Origin: Bacillota bacterium
Lineage (GTDB): Bacteria > Bacillota > Clostridia > Lachnospirales > Bianqueaceae
DNA: 64,000 nt
Direction: 5' to 3'
NCBI GenBank assembly: GCA_017441925.1
Contig: JAFRUE010000005.1
Location: 62,001-126,000, forward strand
Below, in pieces: positions 52,601 through 60,700 of the stretch. A model generated the notes under the pieces. The model made no database searches and was not told where the DNA came from. It worked only from the letters and a program-made list of their open reading frames with translations. The position numbers and the translations under genes were made by a program. Every line of letters starts with the position of its first letter. Within the stretch, counting starts at the first letter, position 1.

Positions 52601-53091
52601 CCCTGCACCTCCTTAGCCCGGATCTCCCGGATAATGGACAAAGCCTTATCCGGAGTAAGCGAACCGTAAGTGTCCTCATTGATCATCATGACCGGCGACA
52701 GACTGCAGCATCCAAGGCAGGCAACATGCTTGACGGAGAAAAGCCCGTCTTCCGTAGTGCCGCCATCTCCGATGCCAAGCTCTTCCTGAATCGCCGCGGC
52801 AATCCGCTCCGAGCCGTTGACATGGCACGCCGTACCCTGACACAGCATCAGCATATATTTGCCTACAGGCTCCAGACGGAACTGCGTGTAGAAAGTCGCC
52901 ACGCCCATGACTTTAGCCGGACTGTTGCCCGTCTTCTCGGCAATACGATAGATCACGTCGGCAGGCAGATAACCGTAGATCGCCTGCGCCTTCTGCAGAA
53001 TCGCGATAAGGCTGCCAGGCGTTCCCGCATATTCTTCCAGGACCTTATCCACCAGTGTAAGATCGCTCTTACTGCAACTGCATGTGTTCAT
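52597..53091 (-). CDS. StnA/NuoE-like [2Fe-2S] subunit
   Basis: A 164-residue thioredoxin-like ferredoxin with the four cluster cysteines in LCQGTACHV and ACLGCCSLSP. The N-terminal helical part (YLPADVIYRIAEKTGNSPAK) is NuoE-like. It is first gene of the three-gene operon and is coupled to the next gene by an ATGA overlap. Confidence 0.92.
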   Translation of the reverse strand: MNTCSCSKSDLTLVDKVLEEYAGTPGSLIAILQKAQAIYGYLPADVIYRIAEKTGNSPAKVMGVATFYTQFRLEPVGKYMLMLCQGTACHVNGSERIAAAIQEELGIGDGGTTEDGLFSVKHVACLGCCSLSPVMMINEDTYGSLTPDKALSIIREIRAKEVQG

Positions 53092-53292
53092 TTGTTATTC
53101 CCCCTACTGCCAGAATATAAAAATACAGTACCTGAAGCATTACATGTGTTTCTATGTTTATACGGATTATATTATATAAAAACAAAAAATGCAATATGGG
53201 CGCCGGTCTAATTCGACAATACATTAGTAAGAGATCTCTAACTTTATGCAGACTCCATGTACGTGTTCGGCTCCGTCAGTCACTCCCGATCT

Positions 53293-53341
53293 GTGTCAGC
53301 AATCTGTAGCTTTTCTCATATTCTGATGAAATTGCTGACAC
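53293..53341. repeat. GTGTCAGC-type palindromic element, copy e (family 2) with matched arm changes
   Basis: GTGTCAGC (53293-53300) and GCTGACAC (53334-53341) with 33 bases between; symmetry extends to 12 bases per side (TGTGTCAGCAAT and ATTGCTGACACA). The A-to-C change in the left arm is matched by T-to-G in the right. It lies in the gap 53092-53406, which otherwise holds AT-rich sequence and a terminator. Confidence 0.8.
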
Positions 53342-53349
53342 ACAAGACA

Positions 53350-53383
53350 ATAAAACAGACCTGGCCGGTTCTCCCGGTCAGGC
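53350..53383 (-). terminator. Terminator of the lipoprotein gene
   Basis: A 9-bp stem with one G-T pair (CCTGGCCGG / CCGGTCAGG, 53360-53382) followed on the minus strand by GTTTTATT. Confidence 0.7.
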
Positions 53384-53406
53384 CGTTCGTATCATGCAAA
53401 AAAAGC

Positions 53407-54366
53407 TTAGTCCTCCTGAGCTACCATCGGGAACACATATTCCATGAGCTTCGCAAGGTCAAATACGCAGGTGTCCGCGGCATTGCCTTCCGCGCGGATC
53501 TCGAGCTTCTCCTTCGATTCGTATTTCACGTACAGGTAATAGCCCGGCAGATCCACGTTGTTTTTCTGATAATAGCCGTTCAATGCCGGCAGGCCGAGCT
53601 CCGCGATCTGCCCGGCAAGGCCGGCAACGTATTCCGCGCTGACCGTGTCATGGAAACTGATTCCGATATAGGAGTCGTAGCTCTGGTCAAAATCCATCAC
53701 GTAGTTTCCGTCGCTTTGTTTCTCGATCGTCCAGCTGTAGCTCGCACCTCGCCAGCTGTCATCAAGTCCATAGCCGCGGCCGTTCTTCGTGCTGAAGTTC
53801 AGTGTGAACTGGCGGATCTCCTTCGATTCGATCTGTTTCGGCATGTCTTTGGAAAGGTCGACGATCTCCTTCTCCGCCGCGATCTGCTCTTCTCGCACAA
53901 AGTGATAATCATGACCGTCCGCGTCCAGGATCATCTCATAGGCAATCAGGCTGCCGTCATCCTTAATCTGAATATCCGAAATAAAGCCAAGATCACGGCC
54001 TTCCTTTTCGACCAGATACCACCAGTCTCCCTGCTTCTCAGCCGCGACTGCAAAAGTCTTTTCGTAATTTGTCCCGAAATGGAGCGTGAGCTGTTCTCCG
54101 CTGATCACAAGTCTCGTATCGCCGTTCACATCGAACCATTCGCCCTGCACATACTGCATCTTCTCGTCCACTTCCGCATCCCCCGTCCCCGTCATTGACT
54201 GCTCGCCGGCCGATGACTGCTCTGCAGTCGACTCCGCTGCAGAATCTGCTGCCGACGATTCTGTCACCGACTCTGCCTTCGAATCCTCTGGCCTGTTGAT
54301 CATATCAATGCAGCCGGCTGCCGTCATCACCAGAATGATGAGCTGCGCCGCCAATCTATATTTCAT
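53407..54366 (-). CDS. Lipoprotein of unknown function
   Basis: A 319-residue lipoprotein with signal and lipobox (MTAAGC, Cys 19), a Ser/Ala/Glu spacer (about 28-62) and a beta-rich globular domain (about 70-319) whose first part (QGEWFDVNGDTRLVISGEQL) looks like the small lipocalin-like domain common in Clostridia lipoproteins. Its own terminator follows. It may be co-transcribed with the hydrolase gene upstream (75-base gap). Confidence 0.8.
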   Translation of the reverse strand: MKYRLAAQLIILVMTAAGCIDMINRPEDSKAESVTESSAADSAAESTAEQSSAGEQSMTGTGDAEVDEKMQYVQGEWFDVNGDTRLVISGEQLTLHFGTNYEKTFAVAAEKQGDWWYLVEKEGRDLGFISDIQIKDDGSLIAYEMILDADGHDYHFVREEQIAAEKEIVDLSKDMPKQIESKEIRQFTLNFSTKNGRGYGLDDSWRGASYSWTIEKQSDGNYVMDFDQSYDSYIGISFHDTVSAEYVAGLAGQIAELGLPALNGYYQKNNVDLPGYYLYVKYESKEKLEIRAEGNAADTCVFDLAKLMEYVFPMVAQED

Positions 54367-54441
54367 CTGTTCTGTCTCCTTTCTGTCAGTTTCAAGACCC
54401 GGTACAGCGGTCCGGCTATGAACCGGCTGCCTCCCGGCTGT

Positions 54442-55134
54442 TTATTCTTTCCATTTATCCGCCAGAAAACGGATCAGCATCCGTCCCATGATCTCGCTTC
54501 CGACGATATAACTGCCGTGATCCTCGCCCACTATAATTTCCATCTGTGCGTCCGGGATCATCGCCGCGATCCGCTCCGTCTCTTCCCGGAGGATCAGGTC
54601 GTTTTCTCCGGCTGTGACCAGCACCGGGATCCTGATCCCGGCAAGCTCCTGCGGTTCGATGCGCGGCTCCGTCAGCATCAGCGTGATCAGCGGATCCTGT
54701 GTTTTTTCGTTGATGACGGTATACTCCTCGATAAAAGACGGAATCAGTCCAGCTGGGGACAGATTCGTGCCGCTCACTGCGAGCGCTCCAAGTGTCCCCG
54801 GGTGACGCATCTCAAGCAGCAGGCCGATGATCCCCCCGTCGCTGTAGCCGTACAGCGCGGGACGCACCAGCCCCATTGCCCGGATAAACTGATACATATC
54901 CTCCGCCATGTCCGCATAATGATATTCCGGCAAAGGCTCGTTGGCACCCTGACCGCGGCTGTCCGGTGCGTACACGCGGTATCCCGCCTCAACAAGCTGC
55001 CGCATCTCCGCGCCGAGGACCTCATGGCTCTCCCCGTTGCCATGGACCAGCACTACAGGCCGGCCTTTCCCCGCCGCTGCATAATGCAGACTGACTCCGT
55101 TTACCTGTACGACTCCGGATATCCCGTATGGCAT
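54442..55134 (-). CDS. Alpha/beta hydrolase
   Basis: A 230-residue alpha/beta hydrolase. The oxyanion motif is VVLVHGNGESH, the nucleophile elbow GYSDGG, the acid probably D in VTAGENDLIL, and the catalytic His in GEDHGSYIVG. Length and lack of a large cap suggest an esterase or thioesterase-like enzyme. ATG 55134 has AGGGGTG upstream; an in-frame ATG 21 bases earlier is also possible. Substrate unknown. Confidence 0.85.
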   Translation of the reverse strand: MPYGISGVVQVNGVSLHYAAAGKGRPVVLVHGNGESHEVLGAEMRQLVEAGYRVYAPDSRGQGANEPLPEYHYADMAEDMYQFIRAMGLVRPALYGYSDGGIIGLLLEMRHPGTLGALAVSGTNLSPAGLIPSFIEEYTVINEKTQDPLITLMLTEPRIEPQELAGIRIPVLVTAGENDLILREETERIAAMIPDAQMEIIVGEDHGSYIVGSEIMGRMLIRFLADKWKE

Positions 55135-55214
55135 CTGATTCACCCCTGACTGCATATTCTGTCCCTATTATACTTCATTCCGGCGTAAACTTCCATACTT
55201 CCGGCATGATACCA

Positions 55215-55243
55215 TAGACAAATCCGCTGCAATCCTATACAAT
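55215..55243 (+). promoter_or_regulatory. Promoter of the D-cysteine desulfhydrase-like gene
   Basis: TAGACA (55215-55220) and TACAAT (55238-55243), spacer 17, about 30 bases upstream of the start codon. Confidence 0.5.
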
Positions 55244-55274
55244 AAGATCATATACCGATACAGGAGGTCTTTCC

Positions 55275-56234
55275 ATGAAAAGTCTGAACGATTTCCCACG
55301 TGTGGAGCTTGGTTTCTTCCCCACACCGATCCGCCGGCTCAACAATATCAGCCGGATCTTAGGAACAAATGTATACATTAAACGTGATGATCTGAGCGGT
55401 CTGGGCCTTGGCGGCAACAAGATCCGCAAGCTCGAATTCCTGCTTGCGGACGCGCTGGCGCAGGGTGCGGAGGTCGTCTTCACCACAGGCGGCGCGCAGT
55501 CTAACCACGCCATGCTGACGGCGGCTTCCTGCTGCAAACTCGGCCTCGAGCCGATCCTGATCCTGATGGACCGCGGTGTGACGGAGAAAAAAGGCAACCT
55601 GCTTCTGGAGAGCCTGATGGGGACGGAAGTCCGCTTCCAGGACACGGACAGCTACAGAGAAATCTATGCCGAGATGGACCGCGTCGGGACAGAACTCGGT
55701 AGACCTTACTATAAGATCCCCTGCGGCGGCTCGAACGCGCTCGGGACTCTCGGATATGTTGCCTGCGCGGAAGAGATCAGCCGTCAGGAAAAAGACGCCG
55801 GGCTTTCCTTCAGACACATCATCTGCGCGGAAGGCAGCGGCGGCACGATGGCCGGCATGGCGCTCGGCGCGAAGCTTTTCCTGCCCGAAGCACGTGTGCA
55901 CGGCATGATGGTTTCCGAAGATCCGTTCGATCAGATCACGCTGGATCTGATGCAGGGCGCGGCAGATCTGCTGGAGGCGGATGTCGCCATCAATGCCGAC
56001 AATTATGACCTGCGCGAAATGTGGGGCCCGGGTTACGCGATCTCCTCTGAGGAAGGCGCTGCCGCCGTCACCATGATGGCCGAAAACGAAGGCATTTTCC
56101 TCGACCCGGTCTATACCGGAAAGGCTTTTGCCGGACTGATCGCAATGGCGCGCGAAGGCGCTTTTGCTCCGGATGACAACGTGCTTTTCATCCACACCGG
56201 AGGCGCCGGCGGACTCTTTGCCGTCGAGATGTAA
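55275..56234 (+). CDS. PLP-dependent D-cysteine desulfhydrase / ACC deaminase family enzyme
   Basis: A 319-residue fold-type II PLP enzyme. The Schiff-base lysine is K49 in GLGGNKIRKLEF; TTGGAQSNHA (about 75-84) and the phosphate-binding AEGSGGTMAGM are family motifs. Homologues convert D-cysteine to pyruvate, H2S and ammonia, or deaminate 1-aminocyclopropane-1-carboxylate; D-cysteine is more likely in a gut anaerobe. AGGAGG precedes the start. Monocistronic, ending at a bidirectional terminator. Confidence 0.88.
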   Translation: MKSLNDFPRVELGFFPTPIRRLNNISRILGTNVYIKRDDLSGLGLGGNKIRKLEFLLADALAQGAEVVFTTGGAQSNHAMLTAASCCKLGLEPILILMDRGVTEKKGNLLLESLMGTEVRFQDTDSYREIYAEMDRVGTELGRPYYKIPCGGSNALGTLGYVACAEEISRQEKDAGLSFRHIICAEGSGGTMAGMALGAKLFLPEARVHGMMVSEDPFDQITLDLMQGAADLLEADVAINADNYDLREMWGPGYAISSEEGAAAVTMMAENEGIFLDPVYTGKAFAGLIAMAREGAFAPDDNVLFIHTGGAGGLFAVEM

Positions 56235-56253
56235 CGCCTGCGCGTGACCATAA

Positions 56254-56307
56254 CAAAACCGCGTCTTCTCTGCCGTTTTTATAGGCCAGAGGAGACGCGG
56301 TCTTTTT
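56254..56307. terminator. Bidirectional terminator between convergent genes
   Basis: A 15-bp stem with one mismatch (ACCGCGTCTTCTCTG, 56258-56272, against CAGAGGAGACGCGGT, 56287-56301), then TCTTTTT on the plus strand and a short GTTTTGTT on the minus strand. Confidence 0.85.
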
Positions 56308-56331
56308 GTATTTTTCTGCAGCAGACGGCTG

Positions 56332-58008
56332 TTATCCGGCGATCGCTTTGGCAATCAGAGCGTTTACCTCCGCCCGCAGCCGCAGCAGATAATCAGCAGA
56401 CTTGGGATAATCGGCAAACGTGACCGGACGGCCGGCAAGGCTGTCGATCAGCGCGACGACTTTATCACGCCCGACAAGAGATTCGCAGAGCTTCAGCGCG
56501 TCAATGTCCTGGACGGCTTCGTGGAAAACGGCCAGACGGGTCGAAGCGACCGGCTGTCCCGCGGCTCCCGGATAGACCGAGAAAGTGTCCCCGCTCGGCA
56601 CCTGCCGTTCGCCCGACTGGGACAGATACGGATTGATCAGGCGGCGCGAACCCATGCTGTAGTAAAAATTATAGCCCCACTGCAGGAAACCGTCGATCCG
56701 ATATTTGTACAGCTGGACCCCCAGGATCCGGTTCCGAAACGCGGGATAGGCGATAAAGCGGTTGGCGACTTTGTCGAACTGACTGCAGCAATAGTATGTC
56801 CAGCGCTCTTTGATATCCTCTTCCAGGAACGGCTCGATGTGATTGCTGCTCGGGACAGGCGTTCTGATGATGCCGCGCCGGTAGAATTCAACAGACGACA
56901 TCGCGTCCATCACGGCTTCCTCCGGCAGATAAGGGGCGACGATCTGCTTCGCCTTGAGGTAACGCTCCAGATGCTGCTCACCCGGCTCGTCCGACACATG
57001 GAAACGGCAGCGCTCCATCACGCCTTCCCTGCGGAGGAAATCCGTCAGCTCCGGCAGGAATGCCTTCAGGAAACGTGGGTATTCCCCTTCTGTTCCCGGC
57101 GTATCCCATCCGAAGATACGCTGCAGGGTGCCGTCCACGACAGCAACGACCTTAGGCGCGAATTCCGCACCCCACTGGGAGAACAGGTGTGAAATCTCAT
57201 AATAACGCACTCCGCACGATTTTGCCAGATCCAGGTAGCGTTTCAGCAGTGTGAAATCAAAGCAGTATTTCCCGGCGGTCCTTGTGACTCCGACGAGCTG
57301 AACCGTGGGGCGTTCGGAACCGATCTCAGTATCAAGCGGAGGCGTAAATATCGGCGTCAGAATACAGTTGATCCCGTGCCGGACCGCAAAGCGCATATAG
57401 TTTCCGATGATCCGCCAATGCTCCTCCGAGAAAACAGGCACATTATAGTACGATGCGAGGCAGTCGTTATGGAACCACTGCGTGCAGATCAGACTCTGCT
57501 CCGGCAGCTGTGCGTCGATCACGGTCACCGAAAGCGGCAGCTGTGCAACCGTTTCCCCCTCCTCTTTGACCGTCACAGTAACTGCATATTCTCCCGCCTG
57601 GCTGATCTCCGTCTCGAACCATACAGCAGTCAAAGTATCCTCCAGAGGACGGAGCCGGCTTCCGTCATCGAGCGGTTCCAGCACATCGGGATACAACCCG
57701 GTCGTGCTGTCGATATACAGCCCGTCTTCGCGGGATCTGTCCACATTGAAACACGGATAATCCGCGTAGACCTGCCTGACTTCATACGCAGCGGTATCGA
57801 TGCCGCTAGTTTCCACATTAAACAGCCGGCGCCTCCGGTTCTCATACGGTGCCACCCGCAGAAACAGCTGGAAGTTCAGCCGTTCACCTTTGAGGACCGA
57901 GATCTGCGTCAAAGCCGGATAATCCTCTGTCCGTCCGTTCACAAGACCTTTTTCCAGTGAAGAAACCAGCCGCGCGTCAACATACGGTCCGTTCGTTGAA
58001 TTATTCAT
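56332..58008 (-). CDS. DUF4091 domain protein (glycoside hydrolase-like)
   Basis: A 558-residue protein. An N-terminal beta-sandwich (about 1-170) is followed by a TIM-barrel-like middle and a C-terminal DUF4091 region (about 490-540). DUF4091 proteins are considered carbohydrate-active but mostly unassigned. FHVSDEPGEQHLERYLKAKQ and a Tyr/Trp-rich active-site area (DGFLQWGYNFYYSMGSRR) fit a sugar-binding barrel. No signal peptide. ATG 58008 has GGGGAA upstream. Confidence 0.8.
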   Translation of the reverse strand: MNNSTNGPYVDARLVSSLEKGLVNGRTEDYPALTQISVLKGERLNFQLFLRVAPYENRRRRLFNVETSGIDTAAYEVRQVYADYPCFNVDRSREDGLYIDSTTGLYPDVLEPLDDGSRLRPLEDTLTAVWFETEISQAGEYAVTVTVKEEGETVAQLPLSVTVIDAQLPEQSLICTQWFHNDCLASYYNVPVFSEEHWRIIGNYMRFAVRHGINCILTPIFTPPLDTEIGSERPTVQLVGVTRTAGKYCFDFTLLKRYLDLAKSCGVRYYEISHLFSQWGAEFAPKVVAVVDGTLQRIFGWDTPGTEGEYPRFLKAFLPELTDFLRREGVMERCRFHVSDEPGEQHLERYLKAKQIVAPYLPEEAVMDAMSSVEFYRRGIIRTPVPSSNHIEPFLEEDIKERWTYYCCSQFDKVANRFIAYPAFRNRILGVQLYKYRIDGFLQWGYNFYYSMGSRRLINPYLSQSGERQVPSGDTFSVYPGAAGQPVASTRLAVFHEAVQDIDALKLCESLVGRDKVVALIDSLAGRPVTFADYPKSADYLLRLRAEVNALIAKAIAG

Positions 58009-58104
58009 GACCATTCCCCGATTGTCGATTGATTCAGAACTTATACTGACAGCATATCGCAAAACCGTGGATTTTGCAATCTCAATTCTGCAGATTCCGC
58101 ACAG

Positions 58105-58135
58105 AAAAAGAGCGAAGACATACTCCGCTCTTTTT
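58105..58135. terminator. Bidirectional terminator
   Basis: Perfect AAAAAGAGCG / CGCTCTTTTT stem with an 11-base loop, 60 bases past the stop of the leftward lipoprotein gene. Confidence 0.85.
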
Positions 58136-58194
58136 GTCTGTTCATCCCGGGCAATGCTGCTCCAAATCCATCCGGACCGACTGTAAACTGTCCC

Positions 58195-60093
58195 TTAGCC
58201 GTTCGAGCCGATCTTCTGACTGACCTCGATCAGCTTCTCCGAACACCGCAGTTGGACTTCTGAATAGTACAGCAGCTCCGCGTTATTCAGATCGTCTTCC
58301 AGGGCGTCAAATTTCTCGCTCATATCGACCTCCTTCTGCAGCAGGGACAGATACTGCATCAGTTTGGTCGTATCAGCGGCATCATAAGATTCCATAAAAC
58401 TGCAGTACTCGTCGATAAAATCCTCGTAGCTGTCGATCGCTTCTTTGACGTCCTCCCGGATCAGACCGTTGTCGGCGGAAGGTTCCTCAGCAACACTGTC
58501 CACTACAGTGCTGTCCGTCTCAGTCGAATTTTCTTTCACAGGGACCGTACTTTCACCGGCAGCTGCTGACTTTCCGACCTTCTTCCGGAAATTCTCCAAT
58601 TCTTTATCTGCATCGTCGATATCTCCGCCAAAAAGCTCGCCCCGTATATCCGAATAGAATTTATAAATATCGCCCCGTGTATCGGACCATGCTTTATACA
58701 CATCACTGCGGGCATCCGACCACCGGCTATAGGCATCACTGCGGGCATCCGACCAGTCGCTGTAGGGAACAGCATCTTTTGCATCCCTGATGATGCCCTC
58801 ATAGTAGTACTCCTTTATTTCCGGCAGCAGATCTTCGTAGATTTCATCCTTAACGATCTCGCAGGCGTCGTCATAAATACAATCTCTGAAATCTTCAAAA
58901 TCTTCGTATTTATCCTTGGATGAGCTGTCGGATCGCATTATAAATTCCGCATAAGATACCCCATAACCACATATCATCTCAAGAATCTGAGAAACCGCGT
59001 CTACGATGTGTTCATGGAAATCTTCGACAGTATCGGTGCCGGCCGTATATTTTTCAAATGTATCGACATCCGCGGCAAGCGCTTCCCATTCATTCCGCAA
59101 AGCCTGTACACACTCGGAAACATGAGCCTCGACCACTTCTTCCAGTTCTTCTATGCCGACAGCGGTACGCAATGTTGTGTCGAATGATGCATCAGCGTCC
59201 GGTTCTCCTGTATTGAGGCCTTTGTCCTTGGCCAGTTTCTGAAGGAAGCGGGCATAAACTTTCTCTGCGCGTTCAAGATCGCTGCTGTACAGTTTACTGC
59301 TCAGATCATAATAAAATGAATAGATATCAGAAGAAGCCTCATAATACAGGTCATATACGCCGGAAGATGCGTCATACCACTGATCATACTCCTTGGAAAG
59401 GGCATCATACCAGTCGCTGTAATTCATGCCATCCGGCATTTCTTCCAGGATGTCCCCGTAATAGAAGTCGTACATATCATCAAGGATGCCCTCGTAGATC
59501 TCATCAAAAATCTCATCGCAGGCGTCTTCGTACAAAGTATTTTCAATGCCGTCAGCCGCTTTATATTTGTCTTTATCGGACATACCGGAGTCCAGGATCA
59601 TCCTCGCGTACACAGCACTGTATTCTTTAAGCTTAATACAAATCTGCTCAGTTTCCGTCACTATCGTCTCATAAAAACCTGAGATTCTTTCCGCATTCTC
59701 GTTATATTTCTCAAAAGAATCTGTCTCTGCCGAAAGAATCTCCCACTGCGACTTAAGGGCTGATATGGCGCTGTCTACATCTTCTTCGATCCGGGCCTCC
59801 AGTTCATCAAGGCTCACTATACCGGCCGTATCAATTTCAACAGGGTTCTCCGGTGCTCCTGCCTGATCATGATTCGCGGCGGATGATTCCGGAACCATTT
59901 CCTCCAGTTCGGACGAGGACTGCTTTGTACTGTCAGAAGCAGCCTGGCTCACACTGTCCGAAGCAGTACTTACGGCTTGTTCCTGCTGTTTTACAAAACT
60001 GTCCTGCGTACCTGATGAAGCCGGCTTGCCTGCACACGAAGCTGCGGACATCACCAGCGCAACAGCTAAGACCAAAGCAACTATTCTTTTCAT
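58195..60093 (-). CDS. Lipoprotein with internally duplicated Tyr/Ser/Asp-rich helical domain
   Basis: A 632-residue lipoprotein. Signal and lipobox (MSAASC, Cys 20) lead to a Ser/Gln/Glu spacer (about 24-90) and two tandem copies of a helical domain. Copy 1 (about 93-300) holds LKSQWEILSAETDSFEKYNE and YDQWYDASSGVYDLYYEASS; copy 2 (about 315-515) holds LRNEWEALAADVDTFEKYTA and YSDWSDARSDAYSRWSDARS. The 7-8 residue (Y/W)-(Y/S)-D-A-(S/R)-S/D units repeat up to five times in each. A C-terminal helical segment follows. Function unknown; surface-attached. Confidence 0.8.
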   Translation of the reverse strand: MKRIVALVLAVALVMSAASCAGKPASSGTQDSFVKQQEQAVSTASDSVSQAASDSTKQSSSELEEMVPESSAANHDQAGAPENPVEIDTAGIVSLDELEARIEEDVDSAISALKSQWEILSAETDSFEKYNENAERISGFYETIVTETEQICIKLKEYSAVYARMILDSGMSDKDKYKAADGIENTLYEDACDEIFDEIYEGILDDMYDFYYGDILEEMPDGMNYSDWYDALSKEYDQWYDASSGVYDLYYEASSDIYSFYYDLSSKLYSSDLERAEKVYARFLQKLAKDKGLNTGEPDADASFDTTLRTAVGIEELEEVVEAHVSECVQALRNEWEALAADVDTFEKYTAGTDTVEDFHEHIVDAVSQILEMICGYGVSYAEFIMRSDSSSKDKYEDFEDFRDCIYDDACEIVKDEIYEDLLPEIKEYYYEGIIRDAKDAVPYSDWSDARSDAYSRWSDARSDVYKAWSDTRGDIYKFYSDIRGELFGGDIDDADKELENFRKKVGKSAAAGESTVPVKENSTETDSTVVDSVAEEPSADNGLIREDVKEAIDSYEDFIDEYCSFMESYDAADTTKLMQYLSLLQKEVDMSEKFDALEDDLNNAELLYYSEVQLRCSEKLIEVSQKIGSNG

Positions 60094-60222
60094 TGAAAAC
60101 TCTCCTTTTACTGTTTCTGCCGGTCATCTGTTCTTCCGACCGGTTTTGCATCAGTCATTATTCTGCTCCTTTTGATGCTCGTATATTATAAAATACCGCT
60201 GCCCTATGGACAACGGTCTCGG

Positions 60223-60241
60223 TGTCTATGAATCATAGACA
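60223..60241. promoter_or_regulatory. Perfect 19-base palindrome, operator candidate
   Basis: TGTCTATG-AAT-CATAGACA in the divergent gap between the lipoprotein gene and the XRE regulator gene. It sits between two copies of GTATATTATAAA (60181-60192, 60283-60294). Likely an operator, perhaps of the XRE regulator encoded 145 bases away. Confidence 0.55.
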
Positions 60242-60344
60242 TCGGATCCGCAGTCAAAAAAAGGATGCGGCCGACTGCGGCTGTATATTATAAATAAACG
60301 GTTTGTCCGTATGATTCCTACACGGACACGCCGCAAAAATTACA

Positions 60345-60377
60345 CCTCCTTATATAGAACAAATCTATATAAGGAGG
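60345..60377 (+). promoter_or_regulatory. Hairpin sequestering the ribosome binding site of the XRE gene
   Basis: Perfect 14-bp inverted repeat: CCTCCTTATATAGA (60345-60358), loop ACAAA, TCTATATAAGGAGG (60364-60377). The right arm contains the AGGAGG that serves ATG 60386, so the folded RNA would hide it. As DNA it could also be an operator. Confidence 0.8.
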
Positions 60378-60385
60378 ATTCTATA

Positions 60386-60610
60386 ATGGATAATCTCTTG
60401 GTGAATCTGCGGAACAATATCCGGATTCTGAGGGTTGCTGCCGGCGAGACCCAGGCAGCGCTCGGCCGTGTCCTTTTCGTGGACAGAAAAACCGTCTCGT
60501 CTTATGAGAGCGGCCGGACCGTTCCCGACCTGTTGACGCTGATCCGGATTGCCGATCACTATTGCATAAGTGTCGATGATCTGCTCCGCAAAGATCTGCA
60601 GACGCCATAA
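60386..60610 (+). CDS. Small XRE-family helix-turn-helix regulator
   Basis: A 74-residue protein made almost entirely of an XRE/Cro HTH: LRNNIRILRVAAGETQAALG (8-27), recognition helix DRKTVSSYESGRTVP (about 33-47), then ISVDDLLRKDL. Start fixed by AGGAGG. Translation is probably controlled by the preceding hairpin. It may regulate itself and the divergent lipoprotein gene. Confidence 0.9.
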   Translation: MDNLLVNLRNNIRILRVAAGETQAALGRVLFVDRKTVSSYESGRTVPDLLTLIRIADHYCISVDDLLRKDLQTP

Positions 60611-60641
60611 GCAATCAGGAACAATTAAACACAGAAATAAG

Positions 60642-60677
60642 AAGACCGGCTGCAGTTTATGCAACGCAGCCGGTCTT
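60642..60677. terminator. Bidirectional terminator between XRE and MBL genes
   Basis: Perfect 12-bp stem AAGACCGGCTGC / GCAGCCGGTCTT with a 12-base loop; only short T-rich tails. Confidence 0.75.
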
Positions 60678-60700
60678 AGTTCTGTCCGCGTCAAACGGAC

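Noticed and set aside
42058-53341. GTGTCAGA elements as Rho-independent terminators
   Set aside because: Arms of 8 bases with a 33-base loop and no T-run make poor terminators; real terminators with tight loops lie beside them (48627-48656, 53350-53383).
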